DNA of 64,000 nt from Closterium sp. NIES-65. Taxonomy: Eukaryota; Streptophyta; Zygnematophyceae; Desmidiales; Closteriaceae. Shown here in pieces: positions 51,803 to 63,897 of the stretch. The position numbers were made by a program, and so were the translations under genes. The stretch lies in assembly GCA_948144175.1 (NCBI GenBank), contig CANXME010001994.1, positions 434,001 through 498,000 of the forward strand. The letters are read 5' to 3'. Within the stretch, counting starts at the first letter, position 1. Each line of letters opens with the position of its first letter. Below the pieces are notes generated by a model that did not search any database, was not told the DNA's origin, and worked only from the letters and a program-made list of their open reading frames with translations.

Positions 51803-54800
51803 TCAAGAAGTGAGCAAGTGAGGCAAGGCAGGCACAACACCAAGCTGAGTACAGAAGTGCTGATGATCACAAGGCGCAAGTGCCTTAGTGAAGATATCAG
51901 CAGTGTTGGCCTCAGAGGCCACGTACGCAAGTCGCAGCTGACCACGCTGCTGCAGCTCACGAGCAAGAAAGTAGCGGAGAGCAATGTGCTTCACTCTGTG
52001 CTCCAGGCGCTGCTCCCGACACAAGGCCAGCATGGCCTTGTTGTCTACGTACAGCACTGGAGGAGAACGAGGCGGCTCTCGGAGGTCAGTCAGCAGGTAG
52101 GTGAGCCAGCGAAGCTTCTGAGCAGCCATGGCTCCTACGTAGATCTCAGCCTCATAACTGGAGCCGAGAACGAAAGACGAGCGAGTAGCCCGCCACGAAA
52201 CAAAGCCGGAACCAAGACTGAAGGTGTAACCCTGTGACGACCGCTGTGTAGCCTGGACGTCAGCCCAAGAAGCGTCTGCGTGCCCAGTGAGAACCACTGG
52301 ACTCTGCCCTCCAAGCACTAGCCCCATGCCCGACGTACTGCACAAGTAGTGCAACACCCTTTTTCGCTGCAGCCATGTGCTCCGGTCTGTGTCTCCCAGG
52401 AGCAACATAGCGTGCAATGCGGAGATAACTGCAGCAACGGGAGCTAGGCTACGGGCTAGGCACGTGTGCTCGTGTGATCTCTGCATTCGTTCACTTAGTC
52501 GTTTCCTTGTGTTCACGCTCCTTGCTAGTTCACGGGGAGAATTTGCAAGAGTTTCACTAGGAAAACATGACAACAATGATACAATGAAGTTGGCATAGCA
52601 ACACTACATTAGAGCAAGCATTCAGGTCGGCCAACTGCCAGCGCAGCTTGGTCGACCGCGTTCCAGCACGACTTGGTCGACCGCGCTCCAGCAAGGCAAG
52701 GTCGACGGCGTGCCAACGTCGCAGGTTGACGGCGTGACAGCGTTGCTCACGCAGGACAGCAGTGCACCCTGCTTCGCAGCTGTGCGCAGATGATTGGCGT
52801 GCAGAGTCTCGTCACCTGCACAGCGCACACACCACGTCAACCTCGAGCTGACGACTGCCTCTGATCCGCCACGATGACCTCGGGATACCACCACCGAGGT
52901 CGGGCTCGCCAACTTCGCCTGGGCGACCGTCGCACTCCTCCGCAGCACTTCGTCACCCACGTAACCTGGTCGACCAGGCAACCACGTCGACCAGCAGCTC
53001 CCGGTCGTGCCCGTCGACCTCCCAAGTCGACGACCACCTCCACGTCAACCTCCTCCAGGTCAACGTCCCCTCTGGTCGACCGCCTCCCCGTCGACCAGCA
53101 CAGTCGTCGGCCGACCACCCACGTCGGCCACCCAAAGCTAGCGTCACGAAGTTGACGCCTCGCTACTCGACGCCCAACTGCTCGGCGTCCTGCGTCAAGA
53201 TCGACGTCGACCCCTCCTTCATCGACCACCAGGACCATTCGACCACTAACAGGTCGACCAGCAGTCCGTTAGCCGACCGCCGAAGTCGGCTTCACCAAGT
53301 TGACGTCCTCCGCAGGTCGACTCCCAAGTCGACCTCCCTGAAGTGGACGCCACCCTGAAGTCGGCGCCCGTGCAGTGGTCCCCCGTGCAGGTCGACCTCC
53401 TCGTCGACCAGCTCACCCACTGCTGCAGGTCGGCTGCTCCCCTCACACCCGACCACGAAGTCGGCTCCGCCCAAGCGAGGACGGGGCCAATACCCAACTC
53501 CCGTTGACATGCAAGAATGCTAAGAGGGTATGCGAGGTCAGGTCGTGTGTAGGTCATCAGGTACATGAGGCAGCCAACAAGCTCTGGGTACGGGCCATTC
53601 GACTCTACGGACTCATCCAAAGGCAGAGCTGAGAGCGAGTGGCGAGTAGGCAGAGGAGTGGCCTGAGGCGAGGAGTACGTGAAGCCGAAGCGCTGAAGGA
53701 CCTGCTGCACCACGTGGGCGAGTCCAGCAGTGTCAGCTGTGGCAAAGACCAAGTCGTCAACGTACACGAGGATGTAGAACGGCGGCAAAGAAGAGTCGGT
53801 GCGCAGAAACAGCGACGGGTCGGCTGTAGAAGGAGCAAACCCAAGAGCCGCAAGCGTAGTCCTCAGTGTGTCGTGCCACTCACGTGGCGCGTGGCGGAGA
53901 CCGTAGACTGCCCGCTGGAGCCTCCACTGGGTGCCAGGAGGGACAGACCCAGTGAATCCAGGTGGGCGACGCAGCCAGATCTCCTCGTGCAAGCTGCCCT
54001 GCAAGAAAGCTGTGCTGAAGTCAAGAGAGTGAAGCTCGTAGTCACGCTGAGCGGCGATGTGCAGTAGCACCCGAAGAGTGGTCATCTTCAGGGTGGGAGA
54101 GAAGGTCTGAAAGTAGTCAACTCCCTGCCGCTGACTGAAGCCACGAGCGACGTAACGCGCCTTGAAGACAGGCGGAGAACCCAGCGGCCGCTTCACCCTG
54201 ATCCACATGCCACTGACGATGTTCGCCCCAGGTGGGGGAACATCGTCAACGTAGGTGCCTGTGGACTTCCAGGACGCCATCTCTGCATCCATAGCTGGCT
54301 GCCACTGAGAGGAGTAGGGACCCTCTATCGCCTCCGCGTAAAAGCGCGGAGTCGGGATGTCAAGTGCATCCGGGTCTCCCTGAGGGGTAAGCAGTACAGA
54401 CACGAGATGAGGTGAAGTAGCGGCCAAGCACTGGAACTCCTTCTGCCTGTCCTCAAGGACGTCCGTGCCAAGGGCACACTCACCCCCGACGGACGGAGGT
54501 CAGACAGACTCAAACTCAGCGACAAGACTAGCAGCGTAGTCGAGACGACAGCGAGCAGCAAAGTCGACGAGCTCAGCAACTAGGGCAGACGCAGCAGTGG
54601 ACTCAAAGGAAGGGTCAGTGACGACAGTAGCAAGGAGACGCGTGACAGTAGGACTGGAAGCACGAAGAGAGTCTGACTCCGGGTCGGCAAGAGCAGGAAG
54701 AGAGGAAGCAGGAGGAGACGGCAAAGGGGCACGCAGAGGAGCAATGGACGGGCGCAGAGACATCCGGTGCGTGCCAGGGACAGGAGGAGGACGCTGACGC

Positions 54801-57800
54801 GAACCGCGACCACTAGTGCGAGCAGCACGGACTGGCGACGCAGGGTGAGACGCAGGCTCACGACTCTCAGCAAGACCTCCAGTAGGACTAGTGTAGGGAG
54901 AAGGAGCAGGCAGCGGGGAGGACGGCTGTAACTGTAACTGGGACGGGACAAGCTGTGGACACTCTAAGGGAGGAGGAGGACCAGGAGAAGGCTGGAGACC
55001 AAGAGCCTGCTGAAGGAGCGGAACGAAGTACGGCCGAGACTGCGCGGCGACTCCAGACACAGCAGGGACAGGACCAGTACCCCCGGCGGCAGCACCAGCG
55101 CCAGCAGCACCTCCAGCTGCAGTACCTCCAGCAGCATCACTAGCACCCGCAGCAGGACCGCCTCCAGGATTGACAGCAGTAGCCTCAGCGCCAACACCCT
55201 CAGCAGCTCCAGCTCCAGTCGTACCCGCAGGCCCAGCAGCTCCAGTACTCCCGCCACGAGCACCTCCCGGACCCGCGGCACCAGCACCCTCAGCAGCCGA
55301 AGAACCTCCAGCTCCAGCAGCACGTTTCCAGCGCCGGGAAAACCACTCGCGCAGCTCCTGTGGAGAGAGTGGCTCCCGGTGGGACGAAGCACCCGGAGAA
55401 CCTCCAGGCCTAGCACCGCTAGACGCCACACGAGTTGGCCCAGCTTCCTCAGACTCCGCACCCCCAGGCTCAGCACCTCCACGCGTAGCACCCCCAGGCT
55501 CAGCACCTCCAGGCTCAGCACCCCCAGGCTCAGTACCCCCAGTCGCCACACCCCCAGGCTCAGCACCCCCAGTCGCCACACCCCCAGGCTCAGCACCTCC
55601 AGGCTCAGCACCCCCAGTAGTAGCACCCACACGCTCAGCACCCGAGTCACCAGTAACCTCGATAGGTTCGACTGCGTCTACCTGGGATACACCTTACGGG
55701 GCAGGACCCTGAGGGGGGAGGGGGTCTACCGGGGGGGGACCTGGTACCAGGAAGAGCGGAGGCGGGGGGAGGGAAGGAGTGCGGTAGGGGAAGAGGCGGT
55801 AGTAGGGGACCGACTCGTCAAAAGTGACGTCCTGGGAGGACAGAACACGGCGAGAGGTGGGGTGGTAGAACTGCCACCCTGGTGCATCAGGGGGGAAGCC
55901 AAGGAAGACGCAAGGAACAGCACGAGGGGACAGCTTGTCCGCAGACAAGTCGCGAACAAACGCCCGAGTTCCCCAGACACGGAACGCAGACGCATCGGCA
56001 ACCTTACCCGTCCACAGCAGAGCTGGGGAGGTCTCCGGCCTGGAGACCCTGGGTTGAAGGTTGATCTGATGCGCCGCGTACCGAATTGCAAATGGCCACA
56101 GAAAATGGGGGGCAGCCGCATGCATCATGTACGTACGAGCGACGTCCATGACCATGCCAATGCGGCGCTCAGCAATCCCATTTTGCTGTGGGGAATACGG
56201 AAGCGTGAAGGTCTTGCGGATGCCTCGTGCACGACAGTAGGCTCGCAGAAGGCCAGAGGAGAACTCTCCACCTCGGTCAGAGTGCAGACGCAGAACAGGA
56301 AAGTCCGAGCCGAAGCTCTGCCTGAGCTGGAGACGAGCCGCGCGGATCCAGTCGATCAACACCTCAGTGAGATCACCCTTGTTGCGCAAGGGGAAGACTG
56401 TGGTGTAACGCGAGTAGTCGTCAACCGCCAGCAGGAAGTAGCGCTCGTGACCCTGTCCACGGACGCGGGCTGGGAACCACACGTCCATGTGAAGCGTCTG
56501 CAGCGGGGCCTCTGTCGGAGAAAACTGGGAGGAGTGAGGGGCAGCCCCTTGCCGCCCCTCGACACAGGTGACGCAGGTAGGGCCAGGCCCAGGAGGAAGG
56601 GGAGGGAGGGACCGAGGAAGACCAGAGAGAAGGACACGGGAGGCCATGCCTCAGAGACGAAGCAGGGAGGGGTGACCAAGGCGGTGGTGCCAGAGGAGAG
56701 TCTCGTGAGACAGGAGGCGACACGAGCAGGGGGCAGACTCAGGACCAGACCTGGACGCTGCAGCAAACACCTGACCCGACGCAGCGACCTGACCAGACGC
56801 AGTGCCAGGAGGAGACTCAGTGGTCAGTGTGTACAGGCTCGACCCCGGCCGACGTGTAAACGTGGCCAGGTGTCGGCCTGTCCAAGCGTCCGTGCAGTGG
56901 GTCACCCGCTGACTCGCAGGAGTGAACTGGTGAACCCCCGCATCCTGTAGGTCAGCACCACTCACCAAGTTCGTAGAGAACGAGGGGAGGTAAAGACTAG
57001 ACAGGGTGCCAGAGGGGGCCGCCGGACACGGGAGGACAGTGGAGAAGTGAGCAAGGACAGGACCCCCAGAGGGGTCTGCCAGAGAGACTGCAACTGGCCG
57101 GCCAAGAGGCGTGAGTATGGTGGGGTCTTGAAAGAAGGAGCGAGAAGCCCCTGAGTCAAGTGTGAAGGTGTGGGAGGCCGAAGCCGACGCAGTACCTGAG
57201 ACCGCAGACTCACCAGTACCAGAGGAAGCAGACGCACTAGCACCTACAGTAGCAGCCTCACTAGCACCAAGAGTAGCAGCCTCACCAGCACCTAGAGCAG
57301 TAGTCGCAATGCCCGGGTCGGGCGAGAAACACCGGTAACAGTCACCCTCCTCACTAATAGACACAGTATACATAGCAGCAAGAATAGCATCAAAGTCAAG
57401 GTCAAAGATAGCTACCCCTGCCCTAGACAGCTCGCCCCAGCGAGGGATCTCAGTGGCCTGAGGGAACTAGTGACGCCAAGCGTCAGTCAGGCGGCCAAAG
57501 CAGCGCTGGGTGGGGTGCGCACCCCCACACTGCTCACCCGCGCGGTCACCGGTGCGTAGGACGTAGGTGCACGGACCAGTACCCCCACCCCGCTGGCGTG
57601 CAGCGTACCACTCACGGAGCTGCTGAGGGGACAGGGTCTCCCGACTGCGCTGCTGCTGCTGGCTCTGACCACCACCAGAGCCACTCCTCTGCGAAGAGCC
57701 ACGACCTCCTCCTCCTCCTCCTCCGCCACCACCTCCTCCACCTCCGCCACCTCCACCACCTCCGCTCCCACTGCCACCGCCGCCGCTGCCTCCGCCTCCA

Positions 57801-58699
57801 CTGCCGCCGCAGACACCTCCACCCCCGCCACCACTCCCACCACCACCCCCACCCCCTCCACTGTCTCCATTGCCACCTCCACCGCCCCCGCTAGCTCCTC
57901 CAGCGCCCCTGCCCCACTTGCCCTTGCCAGAGCGACGCTTCCCACTAGGGGTAGACGCCGCACCGACCGACTCCAGACCAAGGAGGTCGGCCGCAGCCGC
58001 AGAGGCAACAGAGGGCAAAAGGGGGAGGGGGAACACCCCTCAAAGATGGGGGTGCGCGGGTCACCACGAGAGGCCTCTACAGCGACCATGCTCTTCTCCG
58101 CTGCTAGGAGGGCCTTCTCAAGGAGGTCAACAGTGAGAGTGGTGGGACAGACTGAGAGAAAACGGTCCCTAACTACGTGAAGGGAGTCTGGGAGGCGAGT
58201 GACTATGTAGTAGAGAGTGATGTACATGGGGGGGGGGGTTCTTGGCGCAGAACTCAGCAGGAAGCGCAGCGCGGTAGCGAGTGTCACTAGTGCGGAGGTG
58301 CGTAATGAGGTCAGCGACTGTGGGAAAGGCAGCAAGGTTAGGGAAGAGGTACGGTAGCATGAGGCGGCTCAGTGCAGCAGTGGCAGGGGAGGAGTAGCGT
58401 GCAACTACAGCGTCATACAAGGTCTGAGCACTCTTGTACTAGCTAAAGTGCGCACGCTCAGAGGTAGGTAGGTGGCGACGCACAGCAAGACGTGCACCAG
58501 CATCGCGTGTGGCCCACTGTGAGCGGACAGTGGCGTCAGCATCAGCAGCAGGGGCAGGAGAGGCACCAGAGGTGAGGTCAAAGAGAGACAGACCGTCCGC
58601 CCTATTGCACTGTAAGAAAAGCTGCAGGTCATCTATCCAGACATCAAAGTCAATGGCCCGACCCTCAGCGTCAAAAGCGAGGACACTAGGGGTAGCCAT
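51803..58699 (-). pseudogene. Copia-4 gag-pol, broken
   Basis: Gag starts at 58699 (MATPSVLAFDAEGRAIDFDV). Breaks: TAG at 58439, a G-run frameshift near 58230, and further frame loss near 57470. The zinc site CTYVLRTGDRAGEQCGGAHP then TQRCF is intact. The protease FTLDSGASRSFFQD is intact, and TGG stands where Copia-2 and Copia-3 have TAG. A TGA lies near 56648 and a TAA at 55694 after an otherwise intact integrase (HMDVWFPARVRG, HSDRGGEF, PQQNGIAERR). The linker includes EPLSPQELREWFSRRW. RT has a TGA near 54500, YVDD is present, and about 39 residues are missing after ATADTAGLA. RNase H is interrupted at 52418-53509 and resumes to 51803. Confidence 0.9.
52418..53509 (-). mobile_element. Probable solo LTR (1092 bp), GTCGAC-rich
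   Basis: Inserted in Copia-4 RNase H between LSILA and RVLHYLCS. The ends are TG...CA in both readings. TSD TGCAA is at 52413-52417 and 53510-53514. The host sequence is continuous when it is removed, compared with Copia-3. It has no ORF of its own. The middle (52650-53420) is dense in GTCGAC and near-variants. Orientation is uncertain. Solo LTR is inferred from ends and TSD only. Confidence 0.7.
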
Positions 58700-58879
58700 G
58701 ACAGCAGTAGACTAGCAGCGTGAACAGTAGGGTGAGGACAGTGCAGTGACAGAGGCGCCGCTCTTACCAGACAGGGCGGCTCGGGCGGTTCGGCTGCAGG
58801 GCGACTTGGCGGCTCGGCAGCTGGGCGGCTCCGCGGCTCGGCGGCTTGGCTGCTGGGCGACTCGGCTGCTGGGCGGCAC

Positions 58880-59700
58880 GGCTGCTGGGCGGCTCGGCGG
58901 GGCCGCTAGGAGGAGGCGGGGGGGGCGCAAAGGTAGGTGGCGGGGCCGCAAAGGTAGGTGGCGGGGCCGTTGATAGGTGGCGGGGCCGCAGGTATGCGGC
59001 GGGGCCAGAGGTAGGCGGCGAGGCCGCAGGTAGGCGGCGAGGCCGAAAGTAGGCGGCGGGGCCGCAGGTAGGCGGCGAGGTCGAAGGTAGGCGGCGAGGC
59101 CGTAGGTAGGTGGCGAGGCCAAAGGTAGGCGGCGGGGCCGCAGGTAGACGGCGAGGCCGAAGGTAGGCGGCGGGGCCGGAGATGGGTGGCGGGGCCGCTG
59201 ATAGGTGGCGGGGCCGCAGGTATGCGGCGAGGCCAGAGGTAGGCGGTGAGGCCGAAAGTAGGCGGCGGGGCCGCAGGTATGCGGCGAGGCCGAAGGTAGG
59301 CGGCGGGGCCGCAGGTAGACGGTGAGGCCGAAGGTAGGCGGCGGGGCCGGAGATGGGTGGCGGGGCCGCTGATAGGTGGCGGGGCCGCAGGTATGCGGCG
59401 GGGCCAGAGGTAGGCGGTGAGGCCGAAAGTAGGCGGCGGGGCCGCAGGTATGCGGCGAGGCCGAAGGTAGGTGGCGGGGCCGCAGGTAGACGGCGAGGCC
59501 GAAGGTAGGCGGCGGGGCCGGAGATGGGTGGCGGGGCCGCTGATAGACGGCGAGGCCGCAGGTAGGCGGTGGGGCCGAAGGTATGCGGCGAGGCCGAAAG
59601 TAGGCGGCGAGGCCGAAAGTAGGCGGCGGGGCCGAAGGTATGCGGCGAGGCCGAAGGTAGGCGGCGGGGCCGCAGGTAGGCGCGACACAGCCGCTAGGGC
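58880..59700 (-). repeat. GC-rich leader minisatellite of Copia-4
   Basis: Units of about 20-23 bp on the pattern ggcggggccgcaggtag, with a higher-order repeat of about 170-177 bp (marker GCCGGAGATGGGTGG at about 59167, 59346 and 59516). The unit is the complement type of the Copia-2 leader repeat. Confidence 0.88.
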
Positions 59701-59826
59701 GGCGCGACACAGTGAGAAAGGGGGAGCGCGACTCGGGCTAGGGCTGAGCGCGCTCCGGGCAGGAAAAAAAAGGTCGAATGTGTGGGCCCTAGGAACAGTT
59801 CCCACGAGGGAACCTGCCGGATACCA

Positions 59827-59950
59827 TGAGAAAAGTGAAACGAGAATGATGTGCACTAAGGAATGGAATGTGGTACAAATATGCAACCCTAGAACTGTGT
59901 ACCCCATATAGGCTACCCCACTACAGCCTACACAACATTATGATTTGACA
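59827..59950 (-). repeat. Copia-4 5' LTR
   Basis: Matches 51469-51592 with two differences. The minus-strand end TTTTCTCA abuts the primer-binding region. Confidence 0.9.
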
Positions 59951-60180
59951 CAACTCTCCCACCCGCCACCCCAATAGTGATGGACATCAAGGACGCCGTT
60001 TGAACAAGGAGATCGATAGCCAGTATCGTAGCATGATCGATAGCTAGTACAATGATTGATGCATAGGATAATAACATGTACTAGCACTTATGTTTCCTAG
60101 CTCGAGATTCATGTTGTAATTTGCCAGTTGAAATGAGAATGATGGCAAATAATAAGTATGAGAAAGTCAGCTTTCTAAAT

Positions 60181-60411
60181 ACAGAGTCCAAGTCTGCCAC
60201 GTACCAAAGTGGTCGTTGCGTGCCGTAGTGTCTGGCGGCCAGATGTCGAGCATGAGCAGCTTCGCACCGTTCAACGCATGAACAGCTTGTGTAGGTTGTC
60301 CGTTGTCGCCATCGCGTAGGAATAGCAGGTCCTGAAGCAATTCTCCTTGTTGCCAGGCGGGTTGCTGTACCCTGTCACCTCTTCCTCGTACAAATCGAAA
60401 TGTGTGGTGCC
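60181..60411. other. Short unassigned stretch between PAT remnant and Copia-5
   Basis: 231 bp of unique-looking sequence. No ORF or motif is seen; presumably the old host DNA. Confidence 0.4.
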
Positions 60412-60649
60412 TGTCAAAGTATGCAGTGATGCTGAAGGCTATACTGGGGTATGTTACAGAGGGGATAACCCATTAGGATTTCAACTTGTACCTCCTTTTT
60501 TCCTTGTCATTTCATTCCTGCCTCATGATTCTGACATGGTTTCAGAGCACGTAGGTGCCTAGGACCGAATTTTTTCTATGGCCCACCGTTCGTTCTACCC
60601 TGCCCGTTTTTTTGCCCTGCCCCTAACGATCGCGACCCAGCCGCCCGCC

Positions 60650-61230
60650 AGAGCCGCCCTGCCCTATGCGTTCGCACCTGCCCTGGCTTGCGTGCTGCCC
60701 TAGGCGCTACCCGAGCGCACAGCTGCCCACGCTGCCCGCGACATGCTTACGCACCCTGCAGCCCACGCTCGCCTCTGCTGCCCGCGTGCGCCCTGCTGCC
60801 TGCGTGCGCCTCTGCAGCCAGCGCGCCCTGCTGCCCTGCGCCCCACGCGCGCTCTGCTGCCCACGCCCCGCTCGCCCTGCAGCCCGCGCACTGCCCTGCC
60901 CGCGCTGCCCTGGCCCTCGTGCCTGCGTTGCCCGTGCCCGCGCACCTCTGCTGCCCTGCGCCCCGCGTGCGCGCTGCAGCCCGCACGCCCTGCAGCTCGC
61001 GTTGCCCTGCAGCCCGCACGCCTTGCAACCCGCAAGCCCTGCAGCCCGCGTCGCCCTGCTGCCTGCGTCGCCAGCGCGCCCTGCTGACCTGCGCCCCGCG
61101 TGCACCCAGCTTCCCACGCGCCCTGCTGCCCGCACGCCCTGCGTGCCCTACACCCCGCGCACCCAGTTCCTAGCGCGTGCCCTGCTGTCCGTGCGTGCTC
61201 TGCTGCCCACGCACCCTACTGCCCAACGCA
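60650..61230 (+). repeat. GC-rich leader minisatellite of Copia-5
   Basis: Imperfect units based on gccctgctgcccgcgcg and ctgcagcccgc, in the leader position used by unlike arrays in the other Copia copies. Confidence 0.7.
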
Positions 61231-61436
61231 TGTGCCCAGCCACTGCCTCTACAACCACTCCAACAGTCGCTACGGCTGTTGCAGCCACAGCACCTGCCAC
61301 TACAGCGACTACCGCTACTGCTACAGCTGCAGCTGCAGCAGTCACTATTGCAGCCCTTGCACCGCTGCTACTGACTGCCACTGCCTGTCTTGGCCACTAC
61401 TATCACAGTCGTAGCAGCGTCTGGGGGTGAACAGCA

Positions 61437-63897
61437 TCAGCAGTCTCGACGCAAGGAGACTCTCTCACCGCAACAGCTTCGTGAGTGGGTTATTCGGCGA
61501 GGCCGCTCTTGTTGGGGTACTGTGCTGGAGGTACTGGACAGCAGAGGCAGTCTCGTCGACATGAGACTCTCTCGCCGCAGAAGCTTCGGGAGTGGGTTTT
61601 CCAGCGACATGTCCCTGGTGGTTTAGAGGCTACTAGTCTAGGTGCCATTGAGCCTGCTAGCACAGGTGCAGCCCCTGTGGAGGATGTGCAAACCTTCACA
61701 CTTGACTCAGACGCGTCTCGCTGCTTCGTCCGCGATTGCACCACAATCACACCGTTCACTACACCTGTCCCGGTCACTATGACTGACCCCTATGGGGGCC
61801 CAGTAGTAGCACGTGCCTCCACCATTCTCCCGTGTCCGGCAGCCCTTTCTGGCTCGTTTGAAGGTCTCCACCTACCCTCATTCACTACGAACTTGGTGAG
61901 TAACGCTATCCTCCAGGACCAACTTGTCACTGTCTAGGGGTGAGCATGTCGATCTGCACAGACTCACAGACTAGCGTCCACCTTGCCACGTTCACTCAGA
62001 GACCCGAGTCTGGCCTGTACACACTAACCATTCAGATCGCACAGGTAGCTCTATCCGGTCATGTACCTGTGTCTGGTCTGGTAGTTGCGTCTTGCTCGTC
62101 GGTTACTCATGCACCCGTCTCTCCTCTGACACCATTGTATGAGTCAACCCTCCCTACCGCGTCTGCGTAGGATGCTCTCCCGTCTCCTTGTCTCTTGTCT
62201 TCCCAAGTCTTTGCCCCGCTCCCGTGCTCACTTGCACTGCCCTGCCTTCCCTGCGTTGAGGGGCGGCAGCACGCCGCTCCTCACTGCTCCTCGTTTCCTC
62301 CGACCACTGCTCCTCTTCAAACTCTCCACATGGACGTGTCGGGCACATTCCGCGTCAGTGGACCGGATGGCAAGTGCTACTTTCTTCTGGTTGTTGACAA
62401 CAACACGCGCTACACTATTGTGTTCCCCTTCGAAGCAAGGTGGATGTCCCTAGTGTCTTGATCCCCTGGATCCGCACTAGCGTCGCCAGCCGCGCACGGT
62501 TCCAGCAGGACCTTCCGGTCCTATGTGTGCACTCTGACAGGGGCGGTGAGTTTTCCTCCCGCCTCCTTGAGGCTTTTTGTCGTGAGGAGGGCATTGCCCA
62601 GTCGTTCACGCTTCCATCCTCTGCACAATAGAATGGGGTTGCTGAGCGCCGCATTGGCTTGATCATGGAGGTTGTTCGCCCTTGCACGATCTATGCAGTT
62701 GCAACCCATTTTTTGTGGCCGTTTGCGGTCCAAGTACGCCGCGCATCAGCTCAACCTTTGGCCCCTTGTCTCGGTGCCAGAGACCTCGCCTACACTATGT
62801 TGGACGGGGGAGGTTGGCGATGCCTCGGCGTTTTGGGTCTGCGGTTCGCATGCCCTTGTCCGCGATATCACCGCAGACAAGCTCACTTCTTGCACCATTC
62901 GTTGCGTCTTTCTTGGCTTCCCCCCCTGGTGCGTCTGGCTGGCAGTTTTACAACCCAGCCTCGTGTCGTGTCCTGCCCTCCCATGACATCACCTTTGACA
63001 AGTCGGTTTGCTTCCACTGTCTCTACCCCCACCGCACTACCCGGGTCTCCCCCCCCCCCCCCCCCCCCCCCCCCCTCTCTTCCTGGTCCCAGGTCCTCCC
63101 CCGGTAGACCCCCTCCCCCCTTAGGGTCCTGATGTCTTAGGTAGACCCACCTTTCTTGGTTGAGCCTTTGGAGGTCACCTCTGACACCTCTGGCCCAGTT
63201 GAAGTGGGTGACGCTGCTGCTGACGACACAGCAGCTATCCGCCGCTCACCGCGCTTGGAGACCCCTCTTGGTTTTCTGCCTCGGCCGTCTTCGCCGCCTC
63301 TGCAGCCTTTTACTGTTGACTCCGGTGATGCTGGGGGTGGTGACGCTGGGGGTGCGGAGTCTAGGGGTGGTGATACTGGAGATGCTAGTTCTGGGGGTGC
63401 TAAATCTGGGGGTGCTGGTTTTGGGGGTGCTGAGCGTGCTATTGGTGGTGGAGTTGCTGGTGCTCCTACAGGTTTTCGGGGTGGACAGCAGCAGCGGTCT
63501 TGTTAGCAGGAGTCTCTCTCACCACAACAGCTTCGCGAGTAGGTTACTCGGCGGTTCGCTCTGGTGGCGGCGCTGGAGGCGCTGGGACTGGAGGTACTGG
63601 CGCTGAAGGTGCTGGAGCTGTAGGTCCTGGTGCTGGCGATACTGGTGCTAGAGGCGCTGGAGCTGGAGGTACTCGTGCTGGAGGCACCGGAGCTGGAGGT
63701 ACTGGAGGTGCTGGAGGCGTTGGGCCTAGAGGTCCTGATGCTGGAGGTACAGGAGTACTGGAGCTGGAGGCTCTGGTAATGTGGGTACTACACAGCGGCG
63801 ACGGTATTTCTCACTATAACCACCTGGCTCGGCGCTTCGCCAGGTTCGTAGTCTTCCGTCTTCCACTAGCCTCCCTTATTGTGTCCACCGCTTGACT
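61437..63897 (+). pseudogene. Copia-5 protease-integrase-linker remnant without gag capsid
   Basis: The conserved gag start (MATPSVLAFDAEGR in relatives) is absent; the leader passes into two ETLSPQ-LREW blocks (61453 and 61562). The protease reads FTLDSDASRCFVRD, with DSDA in place of DSGA. TGA stands at the position where relatives have TAG or TGG. Integrase: CLPCVEGRQ, HMDVSGTFRVSGPDGKCYFL; a frameshift near 62440; then HSDRGGEFSSRLLEAFC, a TAG and NGVAERRIGLIME. A C-run at 63051-63074 breaks the tail. A Gly-rich linker with a third LSPQQLRE block follows (63514-63550). Confidence 0.8.

Larger units (their letters stand above)
51469..59950 (-). mobile_element. Copia-4, Ty1/copia retrotransposon with internal insertion
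   Basis: LTRs 51469-51592 and 59827-59950 (124 bp, two differences). TSD CAACT is at 51464-51468 and 59951-59955. The primer-binding region just left of 59827 reads TGGTATCCGGCAGG on the minus strand. The LTR differs from those of Copia-2 and Copia-3, but the proteins are closely related. Confidence 0.93.
51288..60180 (+). mobile_element. PAT-like solo remnant (A repeat plus B2), split by Copia-4
   Basis: 51288-51468 matches repeat A of the element at 20691 (ATAATTTTTAAGCACAC, CGTGGGTTGGAGCTCATTTC). After Copia-4, 59951-60180 continues with the A2 end (CTCCCACCCGCCACCCC), a diverged spacer, and a B2-like end (AAATGAGAATGATG, CAGCTTTCTAAATA). All coding parts are gone, as if A1 and A2 recombined. 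Confidence 0.75.
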
